Shown: piece by piece, positions 51,106 through 59,732 of the stretch
How positions within the stretch are numbered: the stretch's first letter is position 1
Layout: every line of letters starts with the position of its first letter
Assembly (NCBI GenBank): GCA_017475555.1
Contig: JAFVFL010000016.1
Location: 1-64,000, forward strand
Origin: Ruminococcus sp.
GTDB lineage: Bacteria; Bacillota; Clostridia; Oscillospirales; Ruminococcaceae
DNA length: 64,000 nucleotides
Direction: 5' to 3'
The notes under the pieces: model-generated
Database searches by the model: none
The model's input: the letters and a program-made list of their open reading frames with translations, nothing else
What the model was told of the DNA's origin: nothing
Made by a program: the position numbers and the translations under genes

Positions 51106-51494
51106 TGAGTACGAGAGCAAAAAAAATATGGTTCAGACTTCTGTGGACTATGGGTGTTGTACTGGGTACGGCGTTTGCCCTGACTCTGCCTGTGGAGAAG
51201 CTCGATCTGCCTGCACCTGAGCCTGCTGCAGAGGAAACAGCTGAGCCGGAGACGATATCGTTCGGAGACGTGAACAAGGACGGAGTTCTTGATACTCTTG
51301 ATGTGAATGCACTCCAGAACATCTACCTCAAGGGTGAGACGAGCCTTACTGAGGAAGAGCTTTACACCATAGCTGACATAAACGGTGACGGGATAATAGA
51401 TACGAATGATACAGCTATACTTATGTCTTATCTGGCAAATGCTGACAGCAGCACACAGTCTCTCAAGGCGTATGCTGAGAGCTACAGCGGCTGA
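51105..51494 (+). CDS. Small membrane-anchored dockerin-like protein
   Basis: A 129-residue protein: basic N-terminus, one membrane/signal helix (about 9-28), an acidic Pro/Glu/Ala linker (about 35-50) and a two-loop dockerin module (DVNKDGVLDTLDVNALQNI and DINGDGIIDTNDTAILMSY) that fills the rest. No catalytic domain. It could tether a cohesin-bearing protein to the membrane, or use the calcium fold as a simple binding module. It is co-transcribed with wall-synthesis-like genes, an unusual place for a dockerin. Confidence 0.85.
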   Translation: MSTRAKKIWFRLLWTMGVVLGTAFALTLPVEKLDLPAPEPAAEETAEPETISFGDVNKDGVLDTLDVNALQNIYLKGETSLTEEELYTIADINGDGIIDTNDTAILMSYLANADSSTQSLKAYAESYSG

Positions 51495-51517
51495 GTACAG
51501 GTGAAAGGAGAGATCGC

Positions 51518-53062
51518 ATGAAACTCAGGAGCACCGCACTTATACTTGCGGCGATGATAGCATATGCTTCAATGCCCGGCTGCGGTAAAGCAGAGGAGGC
51601 TGAGCCCCTCCAGCCGCACCAGATAGACGGCACAGTTGACGTGAGCTTCTTTACTGAGCGTCCCGAGACAAAGCCTGCCGAGACGCTGCCGCCGGATCCA
51701 CGGTACGACACAAAGATAACTGACAGCGACGGAATAGTGCTTGCTGATCTTGATAACGGCAGATGGAAGTTTTCGGAGACCGGAGACAGCCTGGGCTATG
51801 TGCTTGACGAGCTTACTGAGAGAGCGGTCGTGGGGCCGGGACTTACTTACGGACTTACGATCTCCTCAGAGCTTTCGCAGGATATCACTGACTCTATGGA
51901 AAGCTTCACCCTGAACGGTCATACCGGTGTAGAGGGTGCTGCGATAGTCAGCGACATAAACGGAAAGATACTCGGAATGGGCAATATAACAGCTGATGAT
52001 GAAGAGGACGAGCCCGCAAGCGAGGGTGAAAACGCAGAGGACAAGGACGAAACGAAAAAGAAGCACAAAAGCTATGTAACTGCACCTGTACTTGTCGGCT
52101 CAACAGCAAAGATACTCGTCTCAGGAGCAATGATAGCAAGCGGAGCTGAAACATACTATGAGGACGAAGGAAAGCTTGCGATATTCGACCACATCTTCAC
52201 CAACTGGGACTGCGGCGAGGGCGGCTACGGCGATTTAGTTGCGAGAGAGCTTTTCGGCTATTTTAACGGTACTAACTGGAGCTTCGGCGCATTTGCATTC
52301 AGTGCTAATACCTACTTTGTAAACGCACTGATAACTATGGGATATGATACCTTTTCTGACATATATAACCGCTACTTCGGCTTCAACTCTGACGGCGATC
52401 CGATGAAGGGCTATATCCTCAGGACTGACTGGAAGAGCGTGCCTATGCCTCATCTTTATCAGCTCAAGATAACGGATACAGACGATGAGGAAACTATAGG
52501 CAAAAAGAATAAAATGACCGGCTATTTTGCTATTGGTATGGCAAACAACGAGGGCATTGACGAGCGTGTTTCACCGCTTTATATGAACGCAGTAACAGCT
52601 GCGGTAGCCTCTGGTCAGATGCACAGACCATATATCAATTCAGTTTCCGAGCCACAGCCGGTTGAGGGAACAGAGCCGCTCACAGACGAGATGAAGCAGG
52701 GACTGCGTGACCTTATGTATGAGGATGCTGTCTATTCCAACTGCACCTCCGAGGATTACACCTTCTGTATCAAGACAGGCTCGGCAAGCACCGGATACTA
52801 TGAGACAGACGAAAACGGAGATCTTATATACGATGAGTACGGCAATGAGATATACGTCCCTGTTGAGAATCTGAACATCACCGGTTTTATCGAGAAGGAC
52901 GGAGAGCCTATAAGAGTGATCACTCTTTATGTATATAATGGAGCAGATTTTTCAAATACATATGTAGATGAGAACGGATATGAGCAGAACGAGATCTACG
53001 CATCATGGTTCGTTCCGTTATACAAAGAGATAGCGGCTCTTGCAGCAGAAACGGAGGGCTGA
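51518..53062 (+). CDS. Divergent class B PBP-like lipoprotein
   Basis: A 514-residue exported protein with a probable lipobox (SMPGC; Cys about 22). All three penicillin-binding motifs can be found: STAK (Ser195-Lys198), SAN (262-264) and KTGS (419-422), so it may be an active transpeptidase. An acidic Glu/Asp insert (about 155-180) lies just before the active Ser. Instead of the usual membrane helix it seems lipid-anchored. A dedicated partner of the SEDS protein encoded two genes later is the natural reading. Confidence 0.82.
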   Translation: MKLRSTALILAAMIAYASMPGCGKAEEAEPLQPHQIDGTVDVSFFTERPETKPAETLPPDPRYDTKITDSDGIVLADLDNGRWKFSETGDSLGYVLDELTERAVVGPGLTYGLTISSELSQDITDSMESFTLNGHTGVEGAAIVSDINGKILGMGNITADDEEDEPASEGENAEDKDETKKKHKSYVTAPVLVGSTAKILVSGAMIASGAETYYEDEGKLAIFDHIFTNWDCGEGGYGDLVARELFGYFNGTNWSFGAFAFSANTYFVNALITMGYDTFSDIYNRYFGFNSDGDPMKGYILRTDWKSVPMPHLYQLKITDTDDEETIGKKNKMTGYFAIGMANNEGIDERVSPLYMNAVTAAVASGQMHRPYINSVSEPQPVEGTEPLTDEMKQGLRDLMYEDAVYSNCTSEDYTFCIKTGSASTGYYETDENGDLIYDEYGNEIYVPVENLNITGFIEKDGEPIRVITLYVYNGADFSNTYVDENGYEQNEIYASWFVPLYKEIAALAAETEG

Positions 53063-53063
53063 T

Positions 53064-54404
53064 ATGTTCTGGACGATCTTACTTTCACTGGTGCTTGCTG
53101 CTGTCGTTCTGTGGATATTCTGGACACGGAGCATTCGCTATGAGCCCGGCAGATATATTTTCCTGAAGCACGGAAACACTCCGCCGTATAAGATCAAGCT
53201 CCCCGATAAGGGAAGTGTGAGCAGACAGACTGGAGGACGCACTTGCACTTTTTATCGCAGCGAGAACAATACAGTGTGTATCAGCTATGGCGACTCTAAC
53301 GGAGAGCTTCACTGGCACGGCAGCTATCGCTTCAATGACAACGATAAGAACCCGATACGTTTCCTGGGAAGTGCAAGGAAAGCCTCTATCCCGTACAGAA
53401 CGTATATCATCGCATTCGGGATCGCCGCAGCTCTGATCCTGGCAGGCGGAGTCTTCGGTTATCGCCTGCATAAGGTCGGAGAGCTTCTTGACAGAACGCA
53501 GTATTCAGAGCCTGGGCACTCCGGATCACCGGAGGTCATAAAGGATAAGGATATAAAGGGCAAGTCCAACGATTACGTTACAAACATACTCATCACAGTG
53601 ACCGGCAGTTACGGAGAGCCGGGAATGATGAAGATAGCGTCATTCGACCGTCAGAACAGGTCAATGAAGCTTATTTCCCTCCTCGGAGATACTCTTGTTG
53701 ACTACAACGGTACAAGTTGCAGGCTCAGAGAGGTCCCGGTCAGCTCCCTGACTGAGACGATAGAGGGCTTTTTCTACATACATATAGATGATATCATAAT
53801 GCTCGACGAGGGTACAGCTGCTCAGCTTGCGGACATAAACGGCGGGTCGGACTTAGCGATGACTTACGATGATATTCAGCTTACAAATGCCTCCCTGACG
53901 CAGAAATACGGCGCCGGCTGCACACTTATCGACCCGGCGGATTATTTCCCGGAGGGAGCACCTGCTCCGCAGCAGCCAGACGCTGAGCCTGAGGAGAAGC
54001 TCGTACACCTTACAGGGCAGCAGGCTGTGGCGTTCGCAAGTGCATACAGCCGCTCGGATGCCGTGATATCACCGGAGAAATGTGCCGCAAAACAGACTGA
54101 GGTCATGAGTACGGTCATATCCGATGCAGGCATTTTCGGACTTCTTTTCAAAACTGACAATTATACCTCAGCCGCAGAGGGAGTGACTACGAGCCTTACA
54201 AAGTCAAAGCTGTGGAGACTTGGCTTCCGCACACTGTCATTCTGGAGAAACTATGCTTACAGCTACACCCTCTACAATGACATATGCCTCCCGGCAGAAT
54301 ACGGGACACTGACAGATTCGGACGGCAATGTATCGCTTTATACCGCTCCAGGCTCGTTAAGGCAGTCGGTCTACAGGATCATCTATTACGATATGAAGGG
54401 GTGA
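53064..54404 (+). CDS. Two-TM protein with LCP-like (LytR-CpsA-Psr) domain
   Basis: A 446-residue protein: a membrane helix at 2-20, a small cytosolic beta domain (about 25-110), a second helix (about 118-140), then an outer domain (about 170-300) resembling LCP ligases (NILITVTGSYGE, MMKIASFDRQNRSMKLIS, GFFYIHIDDIIMLDE). The segment that reads SIPRDT in LCP enzymes is SLLGDT here, so the lipid-phosphate-binding Arg is lost, and activity is doubtful. GGAGGG sits 5 nt before the ATG at 53064. LCP assignment is by eye and moderate. Confidence 0.65.
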   Translation: MFWTILLSLVLAAVVLWIFWTRSIRYEPGRYIFLKHGNTPPYKIKLPDKGSVSRQTGGRTCTFYRSENNTVCISYGDSNGELHWHGSYRFNDNDKNPIRFLGSARKASIPYRTYIIAFGIAAALILAGGVFGYRLHKVGELLDRTQYSEPGHSGSPEVIKDKDIKGKSNDYVTNILITVTGSYGEPGMMKIASFDRQNRSMKLISLLGDTLVDYNGTSCRLREVPVSSLTETIEGFFYIHIDDIIMLDEGTAAQLADINGGSDLAMTYDDIQLTNASLTQKYGAGCTLIDPADYFPEGAPAPQQPDAEPEEKLVHLTGQQAVAFASAYSRSDAVISPEKCAAKQTEVMSTVISDAGIFGLLFKTDNYTSAAEGVTTSLTKSKLWRLGFRTLSFWRNYAYSYTLYNDICLPAEYGTLTDSDGNVSLYTAPGSLRQSVYRIIYYDMKG

Positions 54405-54408
54405 GTTT

Positions 54409-55875
54409 ATGTTTATGGCTGTAAAAGACTTTTTTGTACGCTTACGTTTGGCTGTAAAAGGCTTTTTTGTACGCTTACGTTCAGCTGCCGGGTCTGAGGC
54501 ACGCAAAGCAGATATCAATTTCCGGGATGAGCTGAAGCAGTTCAAAATCAAAATGTACCTTTTCCTGCCGGAGTTAGTTCTCGCATTTATATCGCTGATC
54601 TACTTTCCAAAGAACTACTCTCTGCTTTCGATACCTGTTTACATAGCTGTGTTTGCAGTTACCCTCGCCGCTATGATAGTGCTTAAAGGTATCGTGCTTA
54701 TATACGCTCTTGACTTCACAAGAGACGATCTGACACTTGCATTCGTTGCTTTTTTCAATGCGATGATAGAGATCGGCATCTTCTTTCAGCTCTACATCAG
54801 AACACTTACTCCAAACGAGCGGATTAAGCTGATCGAGCTTGTCATACTCGGCGTTACTACGATGGTTTTACTCATAGTGTTTCGTGCAGCCAGGGTCTGG
54901 CGGAAGATCAGAAAGCTGAAGCTTATAAAAAAATTGATAAAAAATGCTCATAATAATCCAGATGGATTCTGGCTCGCAGTATCCGGGCTGCTTTTTGTTG
55001 GAATTTGTGTTGCGATTGTTGTGGGAAAGCTTGGTTCGCTCAGGTTACAGATAGCAATGTTAGAGGGGAGCAGGCTGCTCCTGGTTTTGCTTGTTTCTGC
55101 ACTTGCCGTCCTTGAGGACAGAGTTACCAAACCTTTTCCAAAGGTGATTCTGTCGCTCAGCTTTGCAGCAGCAGGTGCTGTAGCGTGTATGTTTATTGCA
55201 GTGACCGGAGAGATGGGTACTATCCTTATAGTGTACCTGTTCACAGCATTCGGACTTTTACAGCGTGGACAGTACAGACTGTTAGCTATACAGCTGTTCG
55301 TTCTTGCTGCGGTAGTTGCATTCGTTGCGGTATTTTATGGACCCGGAGACCACTACTATCAGAGAATATTTGGTCTCACCTCACTTCCTCAGGTAAATCA
55401 GGTAAGGGACGAGCTTGTGAATCGTACATATCTGTTCCCGAATCCGACAAGATACGCTGTCAGAGTGGACGGAGCCCTCGCCACACGCTGCGAGGATTTC
55501 AGCTTTCTGAATTTTCTTACAGTCTTCGGAAAGATAATCGGAGTTGTTGTGCTCTTTGCTTATGCGATACTTCTTGAAAAAGCAGCTGTAAGATCAGACA
55601 GGATGATCAGCTCCCGTCTTGACCCGGAGCAGGTATTTGCACGCCGGTTCAGTCAATATGCGTCTCTAATGCTCCTCAGCTCATGCGTTATCCATGCAGC
55701 TTCAAACACGACAGCACTGTTTTTCACGGGAGTGAATATGCCATTTGTAAGCGACGGATTGACCACTATGGTAATAAATGTGATATTCCTGCTCGTGATA
55801 AGCTGTACTCTGAGCCGGAGAAAGGAGACATCCTATGAAAATGTTAGAAAAGATACTCGCGTATCTGTCCGCTAA
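54409..55875 (+). CDS. Divergent SEDS (FtsW/RodA-like) protein
   Basis: A 488-residue polytopic protein, ten or more helices. VTGEMGTILIVYLFTAFGLLQRG and the C-terminal FFTGVNMPFVSDGLTTMVINV match the SEDS landmarks (E/T-G-D-L-G-T and G-LPxPFxSxGG), but GGSS is replaced by DGLT and the large outer loop lacks a clear GYQ. The N-terminus carries a duplicated 11-residue unit (AVKDFFVRLRL / AVKGFFVRLRS) encoded by a 33-bp tandem repeat. Likely a specialised or inactive polymerase working with the PBPs beside it. Confidence 0.78.
   Translation: MFMAVKDFFVRLRLAVKGFFVRLRSAAGSEARKADINFRDELKQFKIKMYLFLPELVLAFISLIYFPKNYSLLSIPVYIAVFAVTLAAMIVLKGIVLIYALDFTRDDLTLAFVAFFNAMIEIGIFFQLYIRTLTPNERIKLIELVILGVTTMVLLIVFRAARVWRKIRKLKLIKKLIKNAHNNPDGFWLAVSGLLFVGICVAIVVGKLGSLRLQIAMLEGSRLLLVLLVSALAVLEDRVTKPFPKVILSLSFAAAGAVACMFIAVTGEMGTILIVYLFTAFGLLQRGQYRLLAIQLFVLAAVVAFVAVFYGPGDHYYQRIFGLTSLPQVNQVRDELVNRTYLFPNPTRYAVRVDGALATRCEDFSFLNFLTVFGKIIGVVVLFAYAILLEKAAVRSDRMISSRLDPEQVFARRFSQYASLMLLSSCVIHAASNTTALFFTGVNMPFVSDGLTTMVINVIFLLVISCTLSRRKETSYENVRKDTRVSVR
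54417..54482 (+). repeat. 33-bp tandem duplication at the SEDS gene start
   Basis: 54417-54449 and 54450-54482 differ at two positions only. In frame, it adds an amphipathic basic unit at the cytosolic N-terminus; it also leaves a second RBS-less start region. Confidence 0.9.
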
Positions 55876-57094
55876 GAAGAAATCTACAGAGCAGCGTGGA
55901 AAGACATTGACTATTGTCCTTGTGTGCATACTTTTGGCTACGGCATTCAAAAGCATTTTCCCTTCAAAGCCGGCTGCTTCTGATACAGCTTCACAGATCG
56001 TGAATGACAGGGCTGTTTCGTCTGCACTTTCCGCAATGCAGCGTGCAAGGAGCGACCTGAGAAACGAGAGATATTCCCGTACCTACAGCGGAGAAGACGG
56101 CAGTATCTTCCCCGGACGTGACGCAGTATACAGCGGCACCGGTGAGATACTCTACAGCGAGGACACTGTTTTGAACAGCATATCAAAGATCGATCCGGCA
56201 CGAAGCAGGGCAATGGTGTGCAGATATCTTTACGGTGACTGTGATACCTCCGGTATATCCGGATATATGAGCTATCTGAGACAGGCTGGCTCAGCGAAAT
56301 ATAAGGGAGTGGATCCCGTCGGGTGCAGTCTTTACCTGACACTTGATCTTCCCCTTGAGGACGAGCTTTACTATCTGCTGAAGAGAAACGGCATACCCGG
56401 CGGCTGTATCATAATGGACGTAGAGACCGGAAAGCTTGATGTGTTCACATCGACAAGCACCGCACAGATCGACAATGAGCCGAGCCAGCTTACACAGCTT
56501 GAAGCGAATATCAGCGGCAAGGCATTTGTCCGGCTCGGAATAACCCCGGAGGAGGCAGCGGAGTATTTTGATTATCACCGCTATCACAGCACCTCAAGGG
56601 ATAAGGACGGCACGATAATGGCGGACAATTACTGGTATACCACAAGCTTTGGGCTTCTTGCGGAGCCGGTAGACGGCAACGGAAAGTCTGTGCCTGAGAC
56701 GGAGCTGGCGGCAGTTGACTTTGAAGCAGGATGTATAAGTCCGCTGCACCTTGCCGGAACTATACAGCGTATATTCTCAGGACGTACAGATGAGCCGGTG
56801 CTTGTGGATCAGGTAAAGGACTCAGGCGGAGAGGATGAGCCGCTCCCGGAAACGGTTTCTGTGCAGATACCAGCAGAGGTCACTGACAGGATAAAGGAGA
56901 CGTTCAACACTATTGATACCAGCCACGGAACTATTTACTACATCATGAATGACGGCTCAGGAGTCAAGTACGCAGCCGGAATGACGGAAGCAGACGGAAA
57001 GCAGAAAGCATTCGTTATCTACTCGCAGGAGGACGAAAGGGTAACTATGCTCATGCCGTGTCTGGCGGATTTCATCGCCGGATGCACAAATTAA
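55835..57094 (+). CDS. PBP-like pseudo-transpeptidase
   Basis: A 419-residue protein with one membrane helix (about 24-42). The outer part keeps PBP-like strands (GGCIIMDVETGKLDVFTS; ISPLHLAGTIQRIFSG, like the SPLQLA helix of PBPs), but I find no SxxK, SxN or KTG. It is probably a non-catalytic relative or scaffold. The ATG at 55835 follows AAAGGAG by 7 nt and overlaps the SEDS gene by 41 nt, implying tight coupling. Confidence 0.65.
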   Translation: MKMLEKILAYLSAKKKSTEQRGKTLTIVLVCILLATAFKSIFPSKPAASDTASQIVNDRAVSSALSAMQRARSDLRNERYSRTYSGEDGSIFPGRDAVYSGTGEILYSEDTVLNSISKIDPARSRAMVCRYLYGDCDTSGISGYMSYLRQAGSAKYKGVDPVGCSLYLTLDLPLEDELYYLLKRNGIPGGCIIMDVETGKLDVFTSTSTAQIDNEPSQLTQLEANISGKAFVRLGITPEEAAEYFDYHRYHSTSRDKDGTIMADNYWYTTSFGLLAEPVDGNGKSVPETELAAVDFEAGCISPLHLAGTIQRIFSGRTDEPVLVDQVKDSGGEDEPLPETVSVQIPAEVTDRIKETFNTIDTSHGTIYYIMNDGSGVKYAAGMTEADGKQKAFVIYSQEDERVTMLMPCLADFIAGCTN

Positions 57095-57109
57095 GGAGGG
57101 GTCAGAGCA

Positions 57110-58381
57110 ATGACGGCAAAAAGAAGCAAGGGCGGAGGTATCTTCGGCTCGATCATCTTTGCGATCATTACGGCACTTTTCGGAGCGGTCGTGATAGGGA
57201 TACACGCCATGTATTCCACGGACTTTATACAGGAGGAGTTTTCAGTCCGTTCTCTCGTGACATTTTTCACAAAGGGCAGCAACATCATACCGGCTGACGA
57301 TTACAGATTTGACGCATATTATTCGCTTTTTATTTCCACAGTGAAGAATCATCTCCTGTATCTGCTGCTGGCACTTCTGACAGTGGTGGTGATCTATGTT
57401 CTGATACTTTGTGTACACTGGTGCATAAGTATCATAGCCTCGGCTGCAAAGAAAACGAGAAAGCCTGTTGAGGATACAGACGACGAGCCGGACGACAACA
57501 CAAGGCTTTTCGATTACGATGAAGACGATGATCCGTTTGCGGAGGAAAGAAGCAGCAGAGATGACAGCAGCAGTGCTGCATTCAACAAGAAGGATCCTTT
57601 CTCATCGCTTGCAAGCGGAAGAGGAAAAAGAGAAGCTGCGTCTGATGATGATATTGCAGAGAAATGGAATAACGCTAAGAGCCGGAGAAAAACAGCTGAG
57701 AGAGCTGCACGAAAGGCAGAAAAAGCTGAGGAAGGAGGTATGTCGGAAAAAATGGGACTTGCAATGAACACACTGAAAGACGGAAAGAAGAAGCTGTCAG
57801 ATAAGAGGGCAGCCAAGAAGGAAGAAAAGGAGAAGCAGAGAGCTGTGCCTGGAGATATCCACGAGTTCCTCAGGGGTGCAGCCGTGATAGTATCGGTTTC
57901 CGGAACGGTAGAACCTGATCTGCCGGAGTTTGACGGCATAACTGACACGAGAAAGCCTCTGACATATTATATGCTTGACACCAGCCCGAAGCTTTTATTT
58001 GAAAACAGCGAAGATTACAGAAGAAAAGGAAAATTCATGAACATAACTCCGACCAATGCCCTGTTCATAGCCGATGACGGGAGCGGAAGGGTGGTATCCT
58101 CGGACAAGCTTTTCGTTAAGAACGCTGACCCGGACAGCGATGAAGAAGATGAGGATTCAAGTACCACTATGCTGCCTGAGCTGTATCTGCAATATGATAA
58201 GAGCAAGGGCAAGGGCGTTATGCAGCTTTGCTGTGCAAAGCGTGTTTTTGAAAATACTGACGGATACATGGATAACACGGCTGAATTCGAGTTAATTGAG
58301 GACGGACGTGCCTATGGCAAGAGATACATACTGGATGTAAAGATATATGGCAAAAAGTTTCATTTTGAGATAGTAAACTGA
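57110..58381 (+). CDS. Two-TM protein with long charged linker (unknown)
   Basis: A 423-residue protein. Two membrane helices (about 11-33 and 82-108) enclose a ~45-residue outer segment; a highly charged, disordered and coiled-coil region (about 115-250, rich in Asp, Glu, Lys, Arg) follows. A C-terminal cytosolic domain (about 255-423) has no signature I know. The layout suits a transmembrane connector that links the outer PBP/SEDS proteins to the cytosolic GTPase encoded next; this is inference. Confidence 0.75.
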   Translation: MTAKRSKGGGIFGSIIFAIITALFGAVVIGIHAMYSTDFIQEEFSVRSLVTFFTKGSNIIPADDYRFDAYYSLFISTVKNHLLYLLLALLTVVVIYVLILCVHWCISIIASAAKKTRKPVEDTDDEPDDNTRLFDYDEDDDPFAEERSSRDDSSSAAFNKKDPFSSLASGRGKREAASDDDIAEKWNNAKSRRKTAERAARKAEKAEEGGMSEKMGLAMNTLKDGKKKLSDKRAAKKEEKEKQRAVPGDIHEFLRGAAVIVSVSGTVEPDLPEFDGITDTRKPLTYYMLDTSPKLLFENSEDYRRKGKFMNITPTNALFIADDGSGRVVSSDKLFVKNADPDSDEEDEDSSTTMLPELYLQYDKSKGKGVMQLCCAKRVFENTDGYMDNTAEFELIEDGRAYGKRYILDVKIYGKKFHFEIVN

Positions 58382-58394
58382 GAGGTGAGCGGAT

Positions 58395-59732
58395 ATGGTT
58401 AGAGATAATTTTTATACCGGATTCGACATTGACGGCAATGAGAATGGATTCCTTTGCCCCTACTGCAACATGAGAATAGAAAAGCCTATTTTTGCAGTTA
58501 CTTATGATGTTATCAGGAACAGATTCAAGGGGGATACCAGCTTTGACAGCAAGAAAAATTCCTTTATTGATTCTACACTTAAAACAACCCTCACCGGCTA
58601 TGGGATATCAGCTACAGATGATGAGTGCATCAGAGCAGTGTTCGATCCGGAGAGAATTCCGGCGTTCGTAGAGGACTGGATAATAGTGAGGAGGGAAGAC
58701 GAAGTAAACGACGGAAGGCATATCGCAATAAACGGTTATGTGGCTGACATAACGAATGAAAGCGGTATACCTGTCGAGCCGGTCAGCACGATCGCGTGCG
58801 AGAAGTGCCACCTTATTCTTCCGAATGAGTACGCAACAAGGGATTTTAACAGCATTAATAACTATACCATAACTCTTCTTGGAGCCCCCGGCGGCAGTAA
58901 GACAGCACTGGCGATCTCACTCTACAACAGCTTCAAGGAGATACAGGGTGCGATCGACATTGTTGAGCCGTTTTTCCTTAAATATTACAGAAATCACCTG
59001 AAAAATCTTTCTCACGGCACAGCACCGGAATCGACCAAGGAATCAATCACTCCAAGCCTGACAATAAACTTATCACATAATGGTATCTCGTCAAAGGTGC
59101 ATATTATGGACACCGCAGGTGAGAATATCAAGGACGAGGAAAAGAACTGGAGCCGTAACCTTGCCCCCGGACTCAGAGCGGATCTTCTTTTAATACTGAT
59201 AGACAGAGAAGATAAGAGAAAATCCGGTGATCTGTATAATTACATACTGGATCTGAGAAACAGGCTTCTGAACAGAGGGAGGAAGACAAAGGTCATTATC
59301 TGTTTTTCCAAGTGCGACAGATATCCCAACCATGCGAAGGAGTATATGATAGCTGACTACAGAAAATGGGAGAGAGAGATAAGGCGTGAGAACAAGGGGC
59401 TTGATTACAATGCACTCATGGATCTGAGAAAGTACCGGATCACTGACACTGATTCATACTTTATGAATCCTGAGTTCTACAAGGGCGAGCGTATTGAACC
59501 GGAGAGTGATGCTGTAGCTGAGGAGGAGAATCCTGTGACACCGGAGGCAGGGGCAAGCAATATCCGTGCGATAAGAGCGGAAGCCAACGCCATCTCCGGC
59601 AATACCACCAAATACGTGATCATAGCACCCTTTGGCACGACAGTAAAGGATCAGAAGCTCCAGGGGGCATATTCACCGCAGTATATTGATGATCTCATTG
59701 AGACGCTAAAGATCTATGGAGGCATAAAGTAA
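58395..59732 (+). CDS. Zinc-ribbon P-loop GTPase
   Basis: A 445-residue cytosolic protein. Cys21-x2-Cys24 (CPYC) and Cys135-x2-Cys138 (CEKC) form a split zinc ribbon. The G domain follows: P-loop GAPGGSKT (163-170), G3 DTAG (239-242), hydrophobic strand ADLLLILIDRED and G4 SKCD (305-308). This layout recalls the zinc-ribbon 'double-GTPase' type found in predicted NTP-dependent signalling and conflict systems, but here it is linked to wall-synthesis-like genes. The stop shares a base with the next start (TAATG), so both proteins likely act as a pair. Confidence 0.75.
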   Translation: MVRDNFYTGFDIDGNENGFLCPYCNMRIEKPIFAVTYDVIRNRFKGDTSFDSKKNSFIDSTLKTTLTGYGISATDDECIRAVFDPERIPAFVEDWIIVRREDEVNDGRHIAINGYVADITNESGIPVEPVSTIACEKCHLILPNEYATRDFNSINNYTITLLGAPGGSKTALAISLYNSFKEIQGAIDIVEPFFLKYYRNHLKNLSHGTAPESTKESITPSLTINLSHNGISSKVHIMDTAGENIKDEEKNWSRNLAPGLRADLLLILIDREDKRKSGDLYNYILDLRNRLLNRGRKTKVIICFSKCDRYPNHAKEYMIADYRKWEREIRRENKGLDYNALMDLRKYRITDTDSYFMNPEFYKGERIEPESDAVAEEENPVTPEAGASNIRAIRAEANAISGNTTKYVIIAPFGTTVKDQKLQGAYSPQYIDDLIETLKIYGGIK

